From Pseudomonas putida (GTDB lineage: Bacteria > Pseudomonadota > Gammaproteobacteria > Pseudomonadales > Pseudomonadaceae): a DNA stretch of 64,000 nucleotides. The position numbers and the translations under genes were made by a program. Below, piece after piece: positions 9,492-18,767 of this stretch. Positions within the stretch are counted from its first letter, which is position 1, and every line of letters begins with the position of its first letter. The stretch covers positions 1,764,998-1,828,997 of the forward strand of contig CP124529.1 of assembly GCA_029953615.1 (NCBI GenBank), in the 5' to 3' direction. Below the pieces are notes generated by a model, which saw only the letters and a list, made by a program, of their open reading frames with translations, was not told the origin of the DNA and did not search any database.

Positions 9492-9493
9492 GG

Positions 9494-10585
9494 TCAGTTG
9501 CGCAGCAGGCTCTGCGAGCCGCTGCAGAACGCCTGCCAGGCCTGCTCCGGAGCCAGCGCCTGGCGCTGCCGGGCGGCTACCGCCGGGCCACTGAGCGCCG
9601 CGCAACGCACCATCGCCTCGGCCCAGGCATTTTCATTGGCAACGGGCAGGTAGCCACCGGTGTCCTGCAACTGCTCGCGGAACACCTGCAGGTCGCTGCA
9701 CACCACGGGCACGTCGGCCATGACCGCTTCCTGCACCACCAGCCCCAGGCCTTCGGAGCGCGAAGGCACCAATAGCCAGTCGAATGCCCGGTACAACTGC
9801 TGCAGGTCGTCGCGATGACCGCTCAGGTGAACACGCCCGGCCAGGCCCAGCGCGTCGATACGGGCCTGCAATACCGCACGCAGGGGGCCTTCGCCGATGA
9901 TCGCCAATTGCAAACCCGGCTGCCGCGCACTGGCTTTGGCGAACGCCTCGATCAGCATCTCGAAGCCCTTGCTCTCCACCAGCCGCCCGACCGCGCCCAG
10001 CATCACCCCATTTACCTGGGGCAACTGCAGGGCCTGCCTGGCCGCCTCACGGCTCAACAACGGCTCGGCGAACGCCAGCGGGTCAAGGGCCATGCGCAGA
10101 GTCTGCACCGGCCTGCCCAGTTCGTGTTCGATGGACGCGGCCAGTGTCTGCGAAACGGCGGCAATGCTCAGCCGCTCGGCCGGGAACATGCGCAGCAGGC
10201 GAACATCACTGGCGCTCAGACGCGTCTTGCCGTGGAACAGCACCTTGGCACGCACCTGCGGAACCCGCTCCAACAGCGGCAACACCAGCCGCGCCACACC
10301 GACGCCGTCGAGCAGCACGACTTCAGCCTGGGCCTCGTAAAGTGCCTTGCGCAAGCGCATGCGCAACCATGGGCGCAACAGCCGCCAGAAGTGCCGCCCT
10401 TTCAGCGCCCGTGACGGCATGTGCCACTCGCGAGTCGAACCAAGCCCACAGCAGAGCCCGCTACCCAGCAGCAGCCAGTTGCTGATCCGGGCATCGGCCC
10501 CCGCGTGCGACAGCACCTGCCGATGCACCTTGTGGATGGACATGTACGGCGTTCCACCCGCCCACATCATATTGACGATGTTCAT
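9494..10585 (-). CDS. Family 4 (GT-B) glycosyltransferase
   Basis: A 363-residue GT-B enzyme, cytoplasmic face. The C-terminal nucleotide-sugar domain is clear: GAVGRLVESKGFEMLIEAFA, LAIIGEGPLRAVLQ, VHLSGHRDDLQQLYRAFDW and the catalytic-site motif SRSEGLGLVVQEAVMADVP (E-x7-E). It probably adds an outer-core LPS sugar. ATG at 10585 (MNIVNMMWAGG) is preceded by GGGAGAGG; the frame extends 23 codons further but without a better site. It reads toward the kinase gene and follows the GT2 gene in the same direction with a 37-bp gap. Confidence 0.86.
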   Translation of the reverse strand: MNIVNMMWAGGTPYMSIHKVHRQVLSHAGADARISNWLLLGSGLCCGLGSTREWHMPSRALKGRHFWRLLRPWLRMRLRKALYEAQAEVVLLDGVGVARLVLPLLERVPQVRAKVLFHGKTRLSASDVRLLRMFPAERLSIAAVSQTLAASIEHELGRPVQTLRMALDPLAFAEPLLSREAARQALQLPQVNGVMLGAVGRLVESKGFEMLIEAFAKASARQPGLQLAIIGEGPLRAVLQARIDALGLAGRVHLSGHRDDLQQLYRAFDWLLVPSRSEGLGLVVQEAVMADVPVVCSDLQVFREQLQDTGGYLPVANENAWAEAMVRCAALSGPAVAARQRQALAPEQAWQAFCSGSQSLLRN

Positions 10586-10622
10586 GGGCCCTCTCCCGCT
10601 CATGCCAGGTGGGGCAGCGACT

Positions 10623-11397
10623 TCATTGAACAAAAAGGGTGATTCCCATGCCAATCACGGCACCCGCCACCAGCGTCAATGCCAACTTCATCCGATCACG
10701 CTTACGACGTTTGGCCTTGCGCTCCACTTCGATGGGCAAGGTCACGTGATTACCAAATCCTGTATGCAAGACTGCATCCCCCTCCAGGGTGACCGCTGTC
10801 AGGTTCAACTCAGCGTAGCGTCGGGAAAGTGCCTTCTCTCCAGCATAGGCGGCAAATGGCGCGCAACGCTGGTAATCGCTCAAACGACGCAGCCCGGGGT
10901 TGAGCGAAAACGCCTGCCACTCGGCCTTGTCGGACAGCAGCGGGTAGCAAGGCACCCCGGCGATCACCTGGCGATCGCCCAGGTGAAATGTACGGGCTGT
11001 GGATGGCCAGGTCATGGGCATGGCTGCGCAGCCAGACCTGCAACAGGTCGGGGCTGACCTCCAGGATGGCCCGGGAGTCCTCGACGAAGCCCTGGCGATA
11101 GAAGTGCCAGTCGTCCTCGCAGTGGAAGATGTAGGGTGTCTTGACGTGGCTGTAGGCCAGGTCGATAGACGGCAACTGGCCCAGCTTGGGCCGGTTGACG
11201 AACACCTTGCAGTGCGGTTTCCAATGCTCAGGCACAGCGGCATGCACGGCATCGTCACCGGAATCTTCGGTGATGAACACTTCGCGAATGGGCGCGGTAT
11301 TGTAGCGATCGAAACTCTCAAGGGTATCTCTGAGCAGATCGAACCGCCCACAACTGGTCACGACAAGCGTGATGTCACTCTCACCTGAAAAGCGCAC
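10623..11397 (-). CDS. Family 2 (GT-A) glycosyltransferase, frame broken by 1 extra base
   Basis: The N-terminal half is a GT-A fold: ITLVVTSCGRFDLLRDTLESF, then FHCEDDWHFYRQGFVEDS with the DxD-like acidic motif that binds the nucleotide sugar through a metal ion. It starts with GTG at 11397 behind GGAGGG. The frame breaks near 10986-10991: reading TACATTTCAC gives a stop-bound tail, while one base less gives SPYFHLGDRQVIAGVPCYPL and continues to a C-terminal hydrophobic helix (LALTLVAGAVIGMGITLFV). The corrected protein has about 257 residues. In P. aeruginosa the rhamnosyltransferase gene wapR holds this position, but I cannot confirm the donor sugar. Confidence 0.8.
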
Positions 11398-11463
11398 CGG
11401 ACTCCCTCCGCCTTGCGACTATCGACTTTCGGCACCTGTTCCGTAGGCGCGAAAGTTCTTATG

Positions 11464-12420
11464 TTAGATGCCCAGCTTCAGGCGCAGCCGCTGCCATGCA
11501 GACAACGGTGGGTGGGGCCTGAGTGCCGGGCGCATGTGGTCGACGATGCTACGTCCAACTGCCGCGAAACTGAAACGGGAAACCGCCAGATGGCGACCAT
11601 TTTCTGCAATCTGCCGGGCCAGTTCAGGATCCGAACGCAAGCGGCGGAGTTTTTCCTGAAGGGTGGGGATGCTGTCATAGAACACCACGTTGTGCATGTC
11701 CTGCAGGCCCAGTGCGCGGTTTTCCTGCTCGCCCTGGTCATACGCCAGCAACACACAGCCGCAGGCCATGGCTTCGAAGTTCTTGATCATGTATTCGCCC
11801 ATGCCGACGTCGGCACTGACGAAGAAGCGGATCCGGTTGAGCGTGTTGCAGTAGTCTTCACCCGATTTGGTACGGGTCACCACCAGGTTCTCGACCCGGC
11901 CCAGCTCGTCCAGCAACGCCTTGCGGCCGCTGTAGGCCACGCTGTTGGTGCTGCCGACGAAGGCCAGTTCGATGTCGCGCTCACGGCCTTGGTCGGCCAG
12001 CAACTGCTCGTCGTAGCCCTTGGGCACGAATACGGCGTCGAAACCTTCCTGACGCAGGCGCTCGCTGACCATGTAGCCGGAGCTGATCACCCGCGCCCAG
12101 GGCAGCTTGCGGTAATGGGCGCTGAACTTGCCGGTGTACTTGCACGGGATGTAGTTCTGATAGGCATCGTGCTCCAGGATGACCAGGTTCGGCACGGTGC
12201 GGATGAACGCCGCCTGACGGATTTCCTGCTTGAAACGCAGGAAGAACACGATGCGGTCGTAACGCTCGACCTGCACCTCACGCTTGAAATAGCGGCGCAG
12301 ATTGCGCTGGTCTTCGCTGGTCAGCCAGCGCAGGTCGCACTCGCAATTGGCCGCGACGCCATCGTACAGGCGGTCGAGAATCGCCCGCTGTTCCTTCTGC
12401 ACCAGAAATAGGACTTTCAT
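11464..12420 (-). CDS. Glycosyltransferase, Ssg-like (LPS core)
   Basis: A 318-residue protein with a GT-B-like C-terminal part: DIELAFVGSTNSVAYSGRK, then IRFFVSADVGMGEYMIKNFEAMACGCVLLAYDQGE, the usual acceptor/donor contact region of family 1/4 enzymes, and a C-terminal region YDSIPTLQEKLRRLRSDPEL. ATG at 12420 has AAGGAA just upstream; a 26-codon upstream extension lacks a site. Its place directly before the PIG-L gene matches ssg (PA5001) of P. aeruginosa, which affects LPS and exopolysaccharide. The symbol is left empty because the link rests on gene order. Confidence 0.82.
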   Translation of the reverse strand: MKVLFLVQKEQRAILDRLYDGVAANCECDLRWLTSEDQRNLRRYFKREVQVERYDRIVFFLRFKQEIRQAAFIRTVPNLVILEHDAYQNYIPCKYTGKFSAHYRKLPWARVISSGYMVSERLRQEGFDAVFVPKGYDEQLLADQGRERDIELAFVGSTNSVAYSGRKALLDELGRVENLVVTRTKSGEDYCNTLNRIRFFVSADVGMGEYMIKNFEAMACGCVLLAYDQGEQENRALGLQDMHNVVFYDSIPTLQEKLRRLRSDPELARQIAENGRHLAVSRFSFAAVGRSIVDHMRPALRPHPPLSAWQRLRLKLGI

Positions 12421-12469
12421 TGGGTTCCTTGGGCGCTCGGCGCCATCGCGGTCAACCATGGCGGCGCGG

Positions 12470-13873
12470 CTACAGCTCACGCCGCCAGAACAGTTCATGT
12501 CGGCGCACGGCCTTGCGGAAGAATTCGTTCTCGCCGTAAGGCGACGGCCGCCGCCCGGCCAGCCAGCGTTGCAACAGGCGGCGCAGGCGGCGCTTGAACG
12601 GCGCCGGCGGTTGCAGGTCGTGCATCATGCCCAGGGCCATGGCCTTGTCGCGCTGGGTCGCCAGGTCCAGTACAAGGCTGCAGGGTGCCCAGGCCTGGGC
12701 AGCGCTCAGTTGCGGCGGCAAGGCCACGCCATCTCCACTGTCGCCCATCGGCCAGCGGTCGTTGTCATGCAGGTGGTTGGCGTAGCACAGCAGGGTTTGT
12801 GGCTGCCAGGCCAGGCCTTGCAGGGCTTCCAGTACCGCGGCCTGGGCACAGATGTGATCGGGGTGTGGGTCGAGCTGCGGGTGCGGCATCACCAGCACTT
12901 CTGGCCTGGCCATTTCCAGCAATGCCCGCAGGTCGGCCAGCAGGTTGTGCCAGGTCGGCGCGCCATCGCCGTCGGCCGGCAGCGGGAACGGGTTGTACTG
13001 GCGGAACAGACGGATGTCGGCGAGATCGGCCTCGCGGGAGGCGGCCGGCTGGCCTGGCGCAGCCTGCATGGCAGGCAATTGCAGGCAGAAGTAGCCCAGC
13101 TGCACGCAACGCGATTCGGCTACACCGGCCCAGCGTGGCACGGCAATACTGTCCCAGGCCCGCAGGCGGCCCTTCAGACGCGCGGCCTCGGCCCTTGCCA
13201 AACCCATCTGCTGATAGTGTTCGGCCTCGATTTCACCGGCGGTCAGGGTCACCACCCAGGTTTCGTCGGCTCGGCTATAAAGGCCATAGGCGGCCAGCTC
13301 GGCGTCATCGGCATGCGGCGCGATCACCATCACTCGGCGCCGTTGCAGCTCAACCCCAGGGGTTATCCACAGGCGCGGCTGGCCCGCCAGCCGACAATGC
13401 CGGCCACGCAGGCGCAGCGTGCCAGCCTGCAGCGGTGCGGCGAGGCCGGTCAAGTTGAGGAAGCGCACGCCATCGACGCCGCGCTCGAAGGTTTGCCGGT
13501 CGGTCTGTTCACCCGCCACCAGCTCGACCTGCGGGTCAAGGAAGCGCCCCAGCCAGCGGCTTTTTACCCGCAGCTCGAGGATCAGGGTTTCGTTGCCCTG
13601 CAATGCGCAGTCAGTCTTGAGCAGGTCGCCGTTCAGGCTGGCAAGGGCCTCCTGCGTCTGCTCACCGAAGTCGTAGGCGTAGTCCTCGCCTGGCGCGTAG
13701 AACAGGTGGTCGGCAAACCAGGCTTCATGGGCCGCCCACAGCAGCGGCAACAGCAGCAGTGGCAACCACCACCAGCTGAACACACCGACGGCCAGCAACG
13801 CGACCAGGCCCGCCAGCAGGCCCAGGCGCTTGTTACGCCGGTGGCGCTTGAGCAACTGCTGCTTGCGGCTCAC
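12470..13873 (-). CDS. PIG-L family de-N-acetylase, DnpA-like, membrane-anchored
   Basis: A 467-residue protein. A basic N-terminus and one or two hydrophobic helices (LGLLAGLVALLAVGVFSWWW) are followed by a beta-rich region and then the LmbE/PIG-L domain. The metal motif is MVIAPHADDAELAAYG (HxDD), with a second His cluster at PHPQLDPHPDH. Family enzymes remove acetyl groups from N-acetylated sugars with zinc. Gene order equals dnpA (PA5002) in P. aeruginosa, a putative LPS de-N-acetylase linked to persistence. The GTG start at 13873 overlaps the upstream stop (GTGA), so translation is coupled to the Mig-14-like gene. An ATG 9 codons earlier is possible. Confidence 0.85.
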   Translation of the reverse strand: MSRKQQLLKRHRRNKRLGLLAGLVALLAVGVFSWWWLPLLLLPLLWAAHEAWFADHLFYAPGEDYAYDFGEQTQEALASLNGDLLKTDCALQGNETLILELRVKSRWLGRFLDPQVELVAGEQTDRQTFERGVDGVRFLNLTGLAAPLQAGTLRLRGRHCRLAGQPRLWITPGVELQRRRVMVIAPHADDAELAAYGLYSRADETWVVTLTAGEIEAEHYQQMGLARAEAARLKGRLRAWDSIAVPRWAGVAESRCVQLGYFCLQLPAMQAAPGQPAASREADLADIRLFRQYNPFPLPADGDGAPTWHNLLADLRALLEMARPEVLVMPHPQLDPHPDHICAQAAVLEALQGLAWQPQTLLCYANHLHDNDRWPMGDSGDGVALPPQLSAAQAWAPCSLVLDLATQRDKAMALGMMHDLQPPAPFKRRLRRLLQRWLAGRRPSPYGENEFFRKAVRRHELFWRREL

Positions 13874-14766
13874 GCCTGATACACCGGTACGGGGTTGCAC
13901 CAGCGATCCTTGTACTCGCGGTCGGCACGACCGAAGGAGAACCGCAACGGCTTGTTGCGCGCACGGGCATCTTCCCAGGCGGCCTGGGTATTGAGGAAGC
14001 TCAGCACGCTGCCGGGGCTGAAGGACTTGGTTTCAGGGTCGACCCCCCCATTGATGTACTCGACGCTGATCCATTCCGGCGCTTCGACGCGGTACACCAG
14101 CTGGATGGCAATCGGCTTGTCGTCCAGCAGCAGCACCGAGCCGATCAGCAGCTCGCGCAGGCGCTCCAGCACCTCGGCCATGCGTTCGGCACCGGTGGCC
14201 GGGAAGCCCCAGCGGCGCTGGAACAGGTCACAGTACATGCTGGCAATTTCCTGCGCGCTGAAGTCGCTGATCGGCCGCACTACGCCGCCCGCCTCTTCCA
14301 GCAGGCGCAACTCACGGCGCTGGTTGTAGCGGAACTTCTTCGACAGGTCCTCATGTGCCCGAGCCATGGCCAGCTGTTCCTTCTGCGCCTTGAGGCCACT
14401 GAAGCGGCCTTGATTCAGCTCGGACAGATAGCGTGCGCTGTGGCGCAACGGCGCGGCGGTATCGGCCGCCGCCGGCAGGATGATTTCGGCATTGCCCAAG
14501 TCGAACAGGGCCTTTTTGCCAGCACGCTTGAGCACGTCCTTGGACAGCGCCAGGTGGCGCCCCCAGGCAGGGATGGCAGCCTTCAGCTCGCCGGCCTGGT
14601 GCCAGCCCAGGTAACGCACCGGGATCTGCGCCAGGTCCGCCAACTGCTCGACTACCAGCGGATGGGTGGCGACACTACCGCCAAAGCGGGCCCATGCCTC
14701 GGCGTAGGCCTTGGCGTCGATGACTTGCCAACCGCGCTCGCGGAAGGCCTGGATACGGTTGAGCAT
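13870..14766 (-). CDS. Mig-14-like / GNAT-fold protein
   Basis: A 298-residue protein that looks like a FemAB/GNAT-type acyltransferase. The segment LSKKFRYNQRRELRLLEEAGG is followed by SMYCDLFQRRWGFPATGAERM and a strand-rich end (IAIQLVYRVEAPEWISVEYINGG). By sequence style and by its place between a PIG-L gene and a GT4 gene it corresponds to mig-14 (PA5003) in P. aeruginosa, whose relatives help resist antimicrobial peptides. The biochemical reaction is unknown. Its ATG overlaps the stop of the preceding gene (TGATG), and its own stop overlaps the next start, so it is translationally coupled on both sides. Confidence 0.78.
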   Translation of the reverse strand: MLNRIQAFRERGWQVIDAKAYAEAWARFGGSVATHPLVVEQLADLAQIPVRYLGWHQAGELKAAIPAWGRHLALSKDVLKRAGKKALFDLGNAEIILPAAADTAAPLRHSARYLSELNQGRFSGLKAQKEQLAMARAHEDLSKKFRYNQRRELRLLEEAGGVVRPISDFSAQEIASMYCDLFQRRWGFPATGAERMAEVLERLRELLIGSVLLLDDKPIAIQLVYRVEAPEWISVEYINGGVDPETKSFSPGSVLSFLNTQAAWEDARARNKPLRFSFGRADREYKDRWCNPVPVYQA

Positions 14767-15896
14767 CAGGCCTGCCCCACCAGCGCACGGACCTGCGGCA
14801 GCTGCCAGAAGGCTTCGCGCACCGCCTGGTCGGAGAAGCGTTCACGCAGGCGCTGCAGCATATGCTCGGCACAGGCCTGGCGCTGCTGCCCATCGAGCAC
14901 CGCCATGTGCTTCAGGCCCTGGGCCAGCTGCCCGGCATCACCCAGCGGGAACAGAACGCCAACACCCTCGACCACTTCGCGAGCACCGCCACAGGCCGTG
15001 GCCAGTACCGGCACACCAGCGACCATGGCCTCGAGCAGGACCATGCCGAACGGCTCATGGTCGGAGCTCAGGGCGAACACGTCAAACGCCTGGAAGTAAC
15101 GGCGCGCATCCGGCACCTGGCCAAGGAAGTCCACTTGCCCGGCAATGCCCAGCTCGGCGGCCTGGGCCTTGAGCCTGGCTTCCAGGCGGCCCTTGCCGAG
15201 GATCGCCAGGCGGGCGCCGGCCGGCAGCCCCGGTAACGCTTCGGCAAAGCCCCGCAGCAGGGTGGCCTGGTCCTTGTCCGGATGCAGGCGCCCAACGTTA
15301 CCGACAATCCATGCCTGCGCATCCAGGCCCAAGGCCTTACGGGCCTCGGCGCGTGGCACCAGGGCCGCTTGCAGGGCGTCGATGTCGATGCGGTTGTACA
15401 GGGTCTGGATACGCTCTGCCGGCCACTGTGGCAGACAGCGGCGCATGTCGTCGCGTACTGCGTCCGACACGCCCAGCAAGCTCAGGCGTTTGCTGAACAG
15501 GTTGGCGAAAAGGCGCCGCCCCTTGCGCTGGTAGTCACCGAAAGCATGGTGCACACCGATCACCGGCAAGCCGGTACCCAGCAGCGCCACGTAGATCGGC
15601 TTGAAGCGGTGGGCAATACAGAAAGCGAAATCGCGCTCGGCCGCGATCCGCCGCAATGCACGGATGGCGCCGAGCTTCAGGCCGCGCACGGCCTTGGAGC
15701 TGAACTCCAGGAACAGCACCTCGTCCGACGCGCAGCCTGCCGCTACCTGCGGGTCGGCGGCGCCGGTGAGAAACACCGTGGTGACCTGGTAGCCACGCCC
15801 CTGGAACAGGCTGGCGTACTGACGGGCACAGTCCAGGAACGGCCCGTCATAGCCATGGCAGAACTGCAGGATGCGCGGTTCAGAGCGGCTGGTCAT
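14766..15896 (-). CDS. Family 4 glycosyltransferase, WapH-like
   Basis: A 376-residue GT-B glycosyltransferase. It opens ILQFCHGYDGPFLDCARQYA, and the donor domain has VGNVGRLHPDKDQATLLRGFA, LAILGKGRLEARLKAQA and the E-x7-E site SDHEPFGMVLLEAMVAGVPV. It likely adds a core-oligosaccharide sugar. In P. aeruginosa wapH (PA5004) occupies the same place between mig-14 and the carbamoyltransferase gene. Its start lies 17 bases inside the end of the upstream carbamoyltransferase gene, and its stop touches the Mig-14-like start, so all three are one operon. Confidence 0.86.
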   Translation of the reverse strand: MTSRSEPRILQFCHGYDGPFLDCARQYASLFQGRGYQVTTVFLTGAADPQVAAGCASDEVLFLEFSSKAVRGLKLGAIRALRRIAAERDFAFCIAHRFKPIYVALLGTGLPVIGVHHAFGDYQRKGRRLFANLFSKRLSLLGVSDAVRDDMRRCLPQWPAERIQTLYNRIDIDALQAALVPRAEARKALGLDAQAWIVGNVGRLHPDKDQATLLRGFAEALPGLPAGARLAILGKGRLEARLKAQAAELGIAGQVDFLGQVPDARRYFQAFDVFALSSDHEPFGMVLLEAMVAGVPVLATACGGAREVVEGVGVLFPLGDAGQLAQGLKHMAVLDGQQRQACAEHMLQRLRERFSDQAVREAFWQLPQVRALVGQA

Positions 15897-17637
15897 ACGG
15901 GGCCGCGCCGTCCTTCACAACCAGGATGTCTTCCATGATCAGGTACTGCAGGTCCGAGCCGAAGAACATGTTCAGGGCGTCGGTCGGCGAGCAGATCATC
16001 GGTTCACCACGACGGTTCAGCGAGGTGTTCAGCGACACGCCGTTGCCGGTCAGGTCTTCCAGCGCCTTCATCATGTCGTAATAGCGCGGGTTGTACTCGC
16101 GCTTGAGCACCTGGGCACGCGAAGTGCCGTCCTCGTGAACCACTTCCGGCACCCGGGTCTTCCACTCTTCAGCCACTTCGAAGGTGAAGGTCATGAACGG
16201 CGCCGGGTGGTCGACCTTGATCATTTGCGGGGCAACGGTGTCGAGCATCGACGGGCAGAAGGGTCTCCAGCGCTCGCGGAACTTGATTTGTTCGTTGATG
16301 CGGTCGGCTACGCCCGGCACGCTCGGGCAACCGATGATCGAACGGCCACCCAAGGCGCGCGGGCCGAACTCCATGCGGCCCTGGAACCAGGCCACCGGGT
16401 TGCCGTCGACCATGATCCTGGCGATGCGTTGCGGCATGTCGTCGAGCTTGCGCCACTTCGGCGCGTTCGGGTGACGGGCGCAGGCGGCGATCACGTCCTC
16501 GTTGGAGTACGACGGGCCGAGGTAGACGTGTTCCATCTTCTCGACCGGCACGCCACGGGCGTGGGAAACGTAGGCGGCAGCCCCAACGGCGGTACCGGCG
16601 TCACCGGAAGCCGGCTGGACGAACAGCTCTTTCAGGTCTGGGCGGGCAATGATCTTCTGGTTGAGCTTGACGTTCAGCGCGCAACCGCCGGCAAAGGCCA
16701 GTTTGCCGGTCTCACGCAGGGTGTCGCCCAGGTAGTGGTCGATCATCTGCAGGGCGATTTTTTCGAACAGCGCCTGCATGCTGGCCGCGTAATGGATGTA
16801 CGGCTCGTCGGCGATGTCGCCTTCGCGCTTGGGGCCCAGCCATTCGATCAGCTTCGGCGAGAAGTAGAAGCCCTTGCCCTTCTCTTTATAGCGGCGCAGG
16901 CCGATGACGTTGGCGTATTCGGTGTTGATCACCAGTTCGCCGTTTTCGAAGCTGGCCAGGCGCGAGAAGTCGTACTTGCTGGCGTCGCCATATGGCGCCA
17001 TGCCCATGACCTTGAACTCGCCATCGAGCATCTCGAAGCCGAGGAACTCGGTGATTGCGCCATACAGGCCACCCAGCGAGTCCGGGTCGAAGAATTCCTT
17101 GATCTTGTGGATCTTGCCGTTTTCGCCGTAGCCAAAGAAGGTGGTGGCGTATTCGCCTTTACCATCAATGCCGAGGATTGCGGTTTTTTCCTTGAAACCC
17201 GAGCAGTGGTAGGCACTGGAGGCGTGAGCCAGGTGGTGCTCGACCGGCTCGATCTTGACCTTTTTCGGGTCGAAGCCCAGCTGCTCCAGGCACCAGACGA
17301 TCTTCTTGCGATAGCGCTTGTAGCGACGGTTGCCCATCAGGATGGCGTCAAGGGCGCGGTCCGGGGCGTACCAGTAGCGCTTGGCATAGTGCCAGCGCGC
17401 CTTGCCGAACAGGCTGATCGGGGCGAACGGGATGGCTACCACGTCGACGTCGGATGGCTTGATGCCTGCCTGTTCCAGGCAGAACTTCGCCGACTCGTAG
17501 GGCATGCGGTTCTTCGCATGCTTGTCACGCACGAAGCGCTCTTCTTCGGCGGCGGCAATCAGCTTGCCGTCAATGTACAAGGCCGCGGAAGGGTCATGGC
17601 TAAGGGCGCCGGACAGGCCAAGAATCGTCAATGCCAA
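15880..17637 (-). CDS. NodU/CmcH-family carbamoyltransferase (LPS core)
   Basis: A 585-residue two-domain enzyme of the NodU/TobZ type. The N-terminal YrdC-independent half shows ILGLSGALSHDPSAALYIDG and the metal ligands in EPVEHHLAHASSAYHCSG. ATP/acyl-adenylate binding follows with ILGIDGKGEYATTFFGYGE, and LAFAGGCALNVKLNQKI and MEFGPRALGGRSIIG are strongly conserved. Such enzymes make carbamoyl-AMP from carbamoyl phosphate and transfer carbamoyl to a sugar hydroxyl; P. aeruginosa LPS core heptose is 7-O-carbamoylated. It is the first gene of the minus-strand core operon. The gene is intact and of normal length. Confidence 0.9.
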   Translation of the reverse strand: MALTILGLSGALSHDPSAALYIDGKLIAAAEEERFVRDKHAKNRMPYESAKFCLEQAGIKPSDVDVVAIPFAPISLFGKARWHYAKRYWYAPDRALDAILMGNRRYKRYRKKIVWCLEQLGFDPKKVKIEPVEHHLAHASSAYHCSGFKEKTAILGIDGKGEYATTFFGYGENGKIHKIKEFFDPDSLGGLYGAITEFLGFEMLDGEFKVMGMAPYGDASKYDFSRLASFENGELVINTEYANVIGLRRYKEKGKGFYFSPKLIEWLGPKREGDIADEPYIHYAASMQALFEKIALQMIDHYLGDTLRETGKLAFAGGCALNVKLNQKIIARPDLKELFVQPASGDAGTAVGAAAYVSHARGVPVEKMEHVYLGPSYSNEDVIAACARHPNAPKWRKLDDMPQRIARIMVDGNPVAWFQGRMEFGPRALGGRSIIGCPSVPGVADRINEQIKFRERWRPFCPSMLDTVAPQMIKVDHPAPFMTFTFEVAEEWKTRVPEVVHEDGTSRAQVLKREYNPRYYDMMKALEDLTGNGVSLNTSLNRRGEPMICSPTDALNMFFGSDLQYLIMEDILVVKDGAAPYDQPL

Positions 17638-17740
17638 GGGATTAGCCTCTTCATTCGGTAGAAATGCGCCAGCGGCCTCTTGGGCGGGTGGCGGCTAAAG
17701 GGCGGGATTATAACGCAAACATGTGCGCAACGCGGCAACC

Positions 17741-17846
17741 TGTACCGGCCTCATCGCCGGCAAGCCAGCTCCCACAGGTACGGCGCAGGCCTCAAGGGCG
17801 ATGGTGTACCTTTGGGAGCTGGCTTGCCGGCGATGAGGCCGGTACA
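17741..17846. repeat. Inverted pair of P. putida REP elements
   Basis: Bases 17741-17780 (TGTACCGGCCTCATCGCCGG then CAAGCCAGCTCCCACAGGTA) are answered in inverse orientation by 17807-17846 around a 26-base spacer. The element lies between the 5' end of the carbamoyltransferase gene and the 3' end of rlmJ. Confidence 0.9.
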
Positions 17847-17857
17847 GACAACCAATA

Positions 17858-18694
17858 TTATTCAGCGATCAGCCAGTCCATGCGGTAGCTGCCGGCGGTC
17901 TGCGCCAGCTCCTTGGCCAGCCATGGCAGCAGCACCTTGAGCTCTTCTTCCAGCCCCCACGGCGGGTTGGCGATGGCCAGGCCTGAACCGTTGAGCCCTT
18001 GGGGGCTGTCCTGGTGGTGCACATACAGCTCGACCCGCAGCAGTTTTGGCGCGCCGGTGCTGGTCAGGTCCTGGTAGAAGCGGGTCAGCGAACGCTGGTC
18101 CTTGATCGGATACCAGATGGCCGCGACAGTCTGGCGCATACGACCGATTGCCTCTTTCATGGCAGTGGTGCAGCGCTTGAGTTCGTCAGCCTGCTCGAAC
18201 GGCGGGTCGATGAGCATGATCGCGCGTTTTTCCTGCACCGGCAGCAAGGCCCGCGGCACATGCCAGCCTTCACCCAGGTGCACAGTCACGCGCGGGTCTT
18301 TTTTCATGTTCTCTTTGAGCAGCGGCCCGTCTTCGGGGTGCTTTTCGTTGAGCAGGGCGCGGTCCTGCTGGCGCATCAGGCGGCGGGCCAACTCGGGCGA
18401 ACCGGGGTAGTAGCGCAGCTCGCCGTCGGCGTTCAGACGCTTGATGATACGCAGATAGTCGTCGGCCATAGCCGGCAGGTCATCGCGATTCCACAGCCGG
18501 GCGACACCTTCCAGGTACTCGCCGGTGCGGGTTGCCTGGTCACCTTGCAGGTCGTACAGGCCAAGCCCTGCGTGGGTATCGATGTAGGCGAACGGCTGTT
18601 CCTTGCGCGACATCAGGGCGATGAGGCGGGTCAGCACGATGTGTTTGAGGACGTCGGCGTGGTTGCCGGCGTGGAAGGCGTGACGATAGTTCAT
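17858..18694 (-). CDS. rlmJ: 23S rRNA (adenine(2030)-N6)-methyltransferase RlmJ
   Basis: A 278-residue protein beginning MNYRHAFHAGNHADVLKH, the RlmJ signature. A family-typical segment FAYIDTHAGLGLYDL holds SAM motif I, and MLIDPPFEQADELKR carries the catalytic DPPF motif of N6-adenine methyltransferases. A second hydrophobic motif is IANPPWGLEEEL. It methylates A2030 of 23S rRNA. The length matches the family. AGGAG lies 5 bases before the ATG. It stands alone between two REP pairs. Confidence 0.93.
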   Translation of the reverse strand: MNYRHAFHAGNHADVLKHIVLTRLIALMSRKEQPFAYIDTHAGLGLYDLQGDQATRTGEYLEGVARLWNRDDLPAMADDYLRIIKRLNADGELRYYPGSPELARRLMRQQDRALLNEKHPEDGPLLKENMKKDPRVTVHLGEGWHVPRALLPVQEKRAIMLIDPPFEQADELKRCTTAMKEAIGRMRQTVAAIWYPIKDQRSLTRFYQDLTSTGAPKLLRVELYVHHQDSPQGLNGSGLAIANPPWGLEEELKVLLPWLAKELAQTAGSYRMDWLIAE

Positions 18695-18767
18695 GGCAAC
18701 TCCTGCGAAGGCGGCAAGTTTACCTTGCCTTGCAGGCGGAGTCAGGCCTGGCTGCTGATCGGCGGCG

